Shown piece by piece: positions 58,301-64,000 of a DNA stretch of 64,000 nt. Made by a program: the position numbers and the translations under genes. Origin of the DNA: Tubiluchus corallicola (lineage: Eukaryota; Priapulida; Priapulimorpha; Priapulimorphida; Tubiluchidae). The notes beneath the pieces were generated by a model. That model did not search any database, was not told where the DNA came from, and saw nothing but the letters and a program-made list of their open reading frames with translations. How positions within the stretch are numbered: the first letter of the stretch is position 1; the number at the start of each line of letters is the position of its first letter. The stretch spans positions 744,001 through 808,000 of the forward strand of contig JAQGDQ010000047.1 of NCBI GenBank assembly GCA_030141605.1. The letters run 5' to 3'.

Positions 58301-61300
58301 ATACTAACGTGTCATGTCACTAGTGATCTAATTCTTACCACTAGTTTTCCCTATCTCAGATTATCGTGACTCAAAGCTGTTCTTGAGTACTATATATCTA
58401 TACTATATATATATGGGTTTAGTAGATCACTCCAGTGACTCCTATACACTGGAGATATAATGTACGCAAGATTGGACCAACGAGATAGAACGGCCCAATA
58501 CACATGTCATTAACTTCAATTTGTGTAGTATGGTTAATTTTATGACCTTTTTTTGACAATTTAATCTCATACTTACTTGGCACCTTCTTGCAGATGAAGC
58601 TGAACTGTTGTGAGCATACAGCTTCCTGCCACTGACCAGATGATATTTGCAATATTGCACATTGGCTGTCTCTATTCTGAGGCACACTTCCCCATTTGTT
58701 CACATTTACCTCTTCTGCGTTGACCCAATTGTGATATTTGTTATCGCGGTTTGAATCAAACAAACCAATCAGCCTATTAAAATGTTTTTGAAAGGTACAT
58801 CTACAAGAAAATAAGATTGACAGAGAATGCAATTATAAATTTTGTATAGTCAGAGCTTGAGCCTGGGGCCTTCTATTTTTTCGATTGATAATTCTTGATT
58901 GATCGATGTTTTACCTTGTACACCCAGTGATGCTCGTGATGATGACAACTCTATTCAACTTAAAGTTAAAGATTCTCCAAATTACAGTGATTTTGATTTT
59001 ATGGATTTTTGTAGTCAATCGTATAATGAGTTTCACAGGCAACTGTTCTCATGGTCGTTTTATCATTTATTTACGTGACAATGTCTCATACAAAGTTCTT
59101 TCAGTGCCTGCTCATGATAATAACCTGCGGGAAGATCAATTCCTTCAAATTTATGACTTCCGCTCCGGCAAAAAATCGTCTGCCTATTAATGTAGTTTCT
59201 TTTTGCACTGATTTAGCGACCAGTTACCAAATATTCTTGGTTCACTTCAGTCCGGGTGTTGTGTCTATGTTTGTGGCCGCACCAACATAAATTTATTAAA
59301 AAAAATCAATGATAAATGTGAAACTCGATATTTTCTCGGTTCGGCGTTTACAATTTTTTTACCTAAAATTACACGTCCCACAAGCAATAGCCACCACTAG
59401 TTGCACATTAATAGACAATTTCTTAACAACTCAATATTATTAACATATATTGAATATTGACCTATATTGGAATATTAACAAATCAAATATCATAAGATAG
59501 TTTTTTACTTCTCTTCAACTGGGCTTAGAAAAAACAAAGCTCTCAAATTTATTGAATACCGAACAACTTATTGAGTCTTTTCAAACACCTCTCAGTAACA
59601 CTGATTTCACTATTATTGACTCAACAGTGCCGAAATTTCATCCTGATTGTGAAAGGTTTGTTGTTCTAGCTAGTACATGAGACGAACACTTACCCTTAGT
59701 TAAATAAAATTTAATCGCTTTACATTCTGTTAAACCCTGAATGACACCGTCTCGTTTACATGCAATTAAAACCAAAGATCGGCTCTTTTCCGTTAATTTA
59801 ATCTGCTGAAGCTTGGATATTTACTTGCTGTTACAAAGCTTATTTTAATTTACTTACTACGTGTAGTTTAATTATTAGATTAATCAATTATTTTTTATTT
59901 CCTGCTTATATAATGCGAGGAACTGACTACCATGATTACCAAACCAGAGCTAGAGCTGCAGAAGCTGCAGAGTCAACCTAACTTACGCTCAATGCAGTAT
60001 TTTCGTTCGATGGTTACCCCTACTATTTGTGTTAATGGTTTGAGTGGCCAGTACGTTTTACGGCGTATGTATGGGTCTTCTTGTCATTAAAATATGTAAA
60101 TGTTTCAAAATCGTGATGTGGGATTCTAGGTTGAGTAAAAAATAAAAGTTAAAAAAGTTAAATGCTTCCAAATGCCGTAAAAAGAGGTAAACTATATACA
60201 ATAATTGTCAGTTTCTTATTACTGTTTCAACTGGAAGTTGTCAAAACATACAGTTCCATTATGGCGCATACTGCGCTAATAGCATTTGTCTCGCAAGCAC
60301 AATATCCTAGTTCTTAATCTGGGTACAATTGGAGCAAATTTTTCACAACCTGCATATGCACTTGTCCCATTTGAAATCGTTAGGAGATTTGAGAAGCAAC
60401 ATAATATGTTTGAAGCAATAGGAAGAGTTTGTACTTCGTGAACAGTTCAGCCTAGCTACGTGGGCATATCCAAGAATGAATATATTACATGTACACGTAA
60501 TGCAAAAAGCCGCCGACCTATTCATTTTAATAACAAAGTTTGAACGTTTTTCTGTACAGAGTGACGAATGTATTTCAGACATCCAACTGCAAAACGCAAA
60601 AGGGCACTCGGACGTCGGGATAGTACATTTGGTATTTCGGTTGTTAGTACAATTTAGATGAGTTTATAGTCCAAGAGCACGTGACGAAATAGCATCCTCA
60701 TCGGGAACATGATTTTCGATCACTGCGTATCGTAGATACAAATCTGGACTTCCACAAATGACTATTCGTTTGCAACGATTTCAGGGTTTTCAGTGGCTAC
60801 ACCCCAAAATAGGTACTCCCAAAAGGCCTATAAGTTCCTCATTAGGAACATACTTTTCGAGCACTGCATATCGCAGCTATGAGTCTTGCATATATGACTA
60901 TCCGTTTGTAATGGGAGCAGAGCTTTCAGGAGGTACAGCCCAAGACAGACGCCTTGCTATATAATTGTATCACACGCCTATATACGTCAATCATTGGACA
61001 ATTAATTATTTTATTTGAAAAGGCTGTGGGATTTTATCATAGTAAATGGATATATGTTCCAACATTGAGCATTCTAAATAAAGTCTCAAATTATTTATAA
61101 CAAAAACAATATCCGTTTGATAAACAACCCAGTATGGCCTGTTATATATGTTATTAGAAAAATCCAACTTTTTCTGCTGCTTAGCAGTCTTTATGTATTT
61201 ATTTCCTGGAGATGACTGCTAGATTGTGGTAGAAAGAGCGTCATCATCATCATTATTAGCAGCAGTAACAATACTTGCCAGTGACCGTAACAACATCGTT

Positions 61301-63748
61301 GTGAATATTTAAGGTTTTATCTAGAATCTAGCAAAGGTCGGGAGAATATGATTTCCTTTGAAGCATCTCTGGATGAAACAATATGTCTGACATCGCACAG
61401 CCATTAAGTTGTCAAAGCCCCACTCCGTTCAGAAACGAATAGCCAATTGTCGAATACCATGCCCATATACGCTCATGCCCATATGTGCTTTTCTGTATAT
61501 GTGATCTACGATATGCAGTATTCGTGTTCATGGTCAGGATGCAACTGGAAGATGACGATGAGAATGATGAAGATTTTAGGAGGTTATGTGTCTTTTTGGG
61601 GTATCCATTTTGGCGTGTACCTCCTAAAAGCCCTGCTCCCATCTCAAAGAATTTGTCATGTTTCTGATTGGGAGGTTATATGTCTTTTTGGGGTACCTAT
61701 TTTGTGGTGTTCCCTTTGAACCCCTACTCCCATTACAATCGAATAATCGTTTGTGGAATGCCACACAAGTATCTACGATAAGCAGTACTCGAAAATCATG
61801 TTCCGGAATTGTTCTCGATGAGGAGGTTATTTCATCAGGGGTTCTTTGACTATAAAGCTAGTTAGCGTAACTGATCTAGTCCAAAACAAAATACGTTTAT
61901 GTGTACATACCATTGTTCTGCATATGAGGAAGAGTTCTTAATTGTTGTCATCACGGCGTCGTGTTCTACCGAATTTTCAAAAGAAGCTAGGTGTCCTCCC
62001 ATGTTATTGCAGTACAGCATGGCATGCAGAAAATCCATTACAGGGGTGTTTACGAAGTGGAAACAGATGCCAGATACCTTTGTCCACTCCTCGCTACAAT
62101 TCATATTTGTTGTTTTTCCTGTGCGGAATTTGGGAAGTTAGCTAATAACGCAAAACTGTACAATCGGCTCACATGCATCATAATTAGCATGCAGCATTTT
62201 GAAATTAAATGGAGAAATCCATCCGTTTTTGCAGTTTTTTTTAACAAACTACACAGTGTGGACCAACTCTTATCTCTTGTAAAGAAAAAGCAGATTATTG
62301 GTGTTGTTTAGTTTATTAAATTTAGGGTATTTAGTTCGTTTTATCACTACATTTAAAACTTGCATTGCCTGTATCGTGCCCTAAGAGCCGGCGCCGACGA
62401 AACTGTACTTTGTAAGTTGTAATGGAAAACAATAATAAACTTGCCTTCTGCTCCTCCACCTTGATCACCATCACATCCACATTTGCTACATGTTATGTCA
62501 CACTCTCCACATGGATAGTACCAACACCAATAGATCGAACAATCTGTTTCTGTCTCTTCACATGCTGTAATAATTAAAATTACATATTGTCTTCACGCTG
62601 TTGTTTATTTGTTCGAGCGAATCAAATCTTAATGTAGTATTTTGAAATTAGACTGCAAACTCCCAGAGACCTAGCTTATTGGGGGGGGGGGGGGGTGAGA
62701 GGCAATCGCCCCCGTGTGCAAGGCTGAAAGGGCGCGAAATTCTTCTATTTACTTCAATAACTGTTAATTATTAATTACAACCCGACATTAACAATTAACA
62801 AAAGTTTTCAAACGACAGCAAAATTGCCCAGTGAGAGATCATCGTAGCTGAATTACCACGTGCCTGGTGCTAGAAAAAAAACTAATGATGCTACATAACG
62901 GTATGTGTAAATTTGAGGGCGTCACATTTTAGAAAAAATCTTATTATCCTCGGAAAACGTGTATACTTACATATTCACGTAAAGGGGCGCATTTTATAAC
63001 ACACCACAGGCAGTTGCTGAGCGAAGCTTTTATAATAGTACCACATAGCGAACAGAGGCAAAGTATTACACACAAGTCTGCTTAAATATAAGCGTTATGC
63101 AAATACTTGTAATTAATAATGACCACAGCGAAACTAGGTTAATAATGCTTCTAATAAACACAAGTATTGTTTAATCTGCTCGTTGCAAAAGCAACCATAA
63201 ATTCACAATAGAGATGGACGAGACAAAACTACCAGCCTAGGGCGTCGAGAAGTCTTGATACGTTTGCGAAGTAGCTTATCATGTAATAAATTTTTATCAG
63301 TTTTTAATATTGTTTACACCGTATTCTAAATTTTTAGGAAAAAAAATTGATTCGTTGAAAATGGCAGAAGGTGTTCTAAATGACATATCCTGGCTGATGA
63401 GCAGAAATATTCAATAAGAGAGTAACCCAATGCTTTAAATTGCGGACTAGTTTCAGTAACAGTTTTAATGTGGTATCATACTGGTAACTTTGGCTCAATA
63501 AATTACAAATGTTTCGCACCTTCCATATGGTGTGTAAATATGAGAATCCAAATCAGTCCGCACTCAATCTGCAAAAAATACATAAATAAAGACATCGGAG
63601 ATTGTAGGAAATTATCAATAATAATTATTCTGAAGCTCATGAGTAATTTTCCTACTTTAATGCCCCGGAATATCTTATCAATAATAATAAGTTTAATAAT
63701 CTTACCAGTTTTATGGCTATTTTCGTTTTTGTTGCCTCCATCCTGGAC
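50711..63748 (-). CDS. Secreted C-type lectin / discoidin / WSC / mucin-like mosaic protein, 5' incomplete
   Basis: Exons: 63748-63706 (tentative), 62564-62445, 62118-61911, 58773-58577, 58021-57851, 54633-54305, 53936-53735, 53351-53097, 52311-50711. Total 3126 bases, 1041 residues; phases agree. In order: Cys-rich segment (CSIYWCWYYPCGECDITC); C-type lectin domain split by an intron (GGHLASFENS, LIGLFDSN, FSFICKK) lacking the EPN/QPD and WND calcium motifs; fibrinogen-like Cys module (NGVYIIDPDG); discoidin F5/8C domain over two exons (SSMYASEYG, FITGIVTQGAV, FRIELLGC); WSC domain (GCYLDS, ACYC); a Thr-rich tail. This is an extracellular adhesion or mucus-type protein; ligand unknown. No signal peptide is found, so the 5' end is probably beyond the window. 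The GC donor after 62445 is unusual but agrees with GCAAGT. No membrane helix is seen at the C-terminus; an alternative donor at 50784 could lead to one. Confidence 0.85.
55215..55910 (+). repeat. Degenerate minisatellite, left arm of an inverted pair
   Basis: Many imperfect copies of a ~20-base unit like TTTGGACACATAGG, for example TTTGGACACAGGCTA and TTTGAACACATAGG. It lies in the intron between the discoidin and fibrinogen-like exons. The same unit appears in reverse complement at 57195-57775. Confidence 0.8.
56130..57180. other. Spacer between minisatellite arms, possible LINE tail
   Basis: It contains AATAGAATAAAATAGAATAG at its left edge. Read on the minus strand this is a TTCTA-type tail such as often ends CR1- or L2-like LINEs. 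I could not recover convincing RT motifs from the rest, so the assignment is tentative. Confidence 0.3.
57195..57775 (-). repeat. Degenerate minisatellite, right arm (inverted)
   Basis: Imperfect units such as CCTATGTGTCCAAA and TGTGTCCAAATAACC, the reverse complement of the left-arm unit at 55215-55910. The arms are about 1.3 kb apart, so the intron transcript could fold into a long imperfect hairpin. It ends about 75 bases before the fibrinogen-like exon (57851). Confidence 0.8.
58870..59700 (+). pseudogene. Unrecognised broken coding-like stretch
   Basis: Three consecutive plus-strand fragments look more protein-like than the surrounding DNA: 58894-59074 (PCTPSDARDDDNSIQLKVKD), 59040-59190 in another frame (VLSVPAHDNNLREDQF), and 59510-59680 (LEKTKLSNLLNTEQLIESF, then DSTVPKFHPDCERFVVL). 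They are separated by stops and frame changes. It could be a decayed transposon or retrogene inside the lectin-gene intron. No family is recognised. Confidence 0.25.
60694..60955 (+). repeat. ~140-bp tandem repeat, left arm of an inverted pair
   Basis: Two tandem copies of a unit containing TCCTCAT(C/T)(G/A)GGAACAT, TTTTCGA(T/G)CACTGC(G/A)TATCG and ATGACTAT(T/C)CGTTTG, and CCCCAAAATAGGTACTCCC. The unit appears in reverse complement at 61400-61850. It lies in the intron that splits the lectin domain. Confidence 0.75.
61400..61850 (-). repeat. ~140-bp tandem repeat, right arm (inverted)
   Basis: About three imperfect units, reverse complement of those at 60694-60955: GGAGGTTATGTGTCTTTTTGG, GGAGGTTATATGTCTTTTTGG and GATGAGGAGGTTATTTC recur, with AGTACTCGAAAATCATGTTCC and CGAATAATCGTTTGTGGAATG between. 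It ends 60 bases before the lectin exon at 61911. Confidence 0.75.
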
Positions 63749-64000
63749 CTAAAAACAGCTTATATAGATTCATTGCATTTAATATACAAAATATCTAATT
63801 TTGTTAACTAAAGGGTTATGTGTGGCCGCACTTGCATGCGTATTGTAGTTAAATGTCACCGTGCCTGGTAAGTAAATGAACGGGTAACCATGGACGGGTA
63901 ACCGCCATAAAAACTGGTTCAGGGCGACTTTATTTATCTATGTATAGCTACTACACACTACACGCGTCTCGAAGTGTTACATTAGTTAACTGTTACAGTG
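62565..64000. other. Upstream part of the lectin-type gene, mostly noncoding
   Basis: Apart from a tentative 43-base linker exon (63748-63706, GTCCAG...ACTG, phase-compatible with the Cys-rich exon), I find no signal-peptide exon on the minus strand. A 15-base G run is at 62681-62695. The rest is AT-rich with no recognisable gene on either strand. Confidence 0.45.
62681..62695 (+). repeat. Homopolymer of 15 G
   Basis: An uninterrupted run of 15 G in an otherwise AT-rich window. Its length is likely unstable in replication and hard to sequence exactly. Confidence 0.95.

Overview
This is an AT-rich animal nuclear genome window. It has short exons in introns of about 0.1 to 4.7 kb with ordinary GT-AG splice sites, a high load of decayed transposons, and proteins found in metazoans (UBA5, JMJD4, a CAP-Gly protein, and a secreted mosaic of C-type lectin, discoidin and WSC domains). 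The extracellular mosaic and the repeats suggest an invertebrate. I cannot name the lineage from sequence alone.

Layout. 1-12.7 kb is repeat-rich. A unit made of block A (about 1.4 kb) and block B (about 1.8 kb) is present twice in tandem: A1 2076-3471 with B1 3470-5244, and A2 5255-6650 with B2 9312-11093. Only the second unit carries an extra 2.66 kb between A and B, which holds a decayed PIF/Harbinger transposase. Both A blocks can be spliced in silico into a short protein with a signal peptide and a C-terminal membrane segment, which I do not recognise.

12.7-26.2 kb (+): a nine-exon gene for a CAP-Gly protein of about 504 residues, with a dead LINE in an intron. 28.9-40.1 kb (-): a complete twelve-exon UBA5 gene, the E1 enzyme of UFM1 conjugation. 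43.2-49.7 kb (+): a seven-exon JMJD4 gene, an Fe(II)/2-oxoglutarate lysyl hydroxylase. UBA5 and JMJD4 lie head to head about 3.1 kb apart, with a dead LINE between them. Both families act on the translation machinery, but the spacing gives no evidence of co-regulation.

50.7-63.7 kb (-): at least nine exons of a large extracellular protein. In order it has a Cys-rich segment, a C-type lectin domain, a fibrinogen-like Cys module, a discoidin (F5/8 type C) domain, a WSC domain and a Thr-rich mucin-like tail of about 530 residues. The true 5' end is not found and probably lies beyond the window. Two of its introns contain large inverted arrays of degenerate tandem repeats. All three main genes with mapped ends translate without internal stops, and their exon phases agree throughout.
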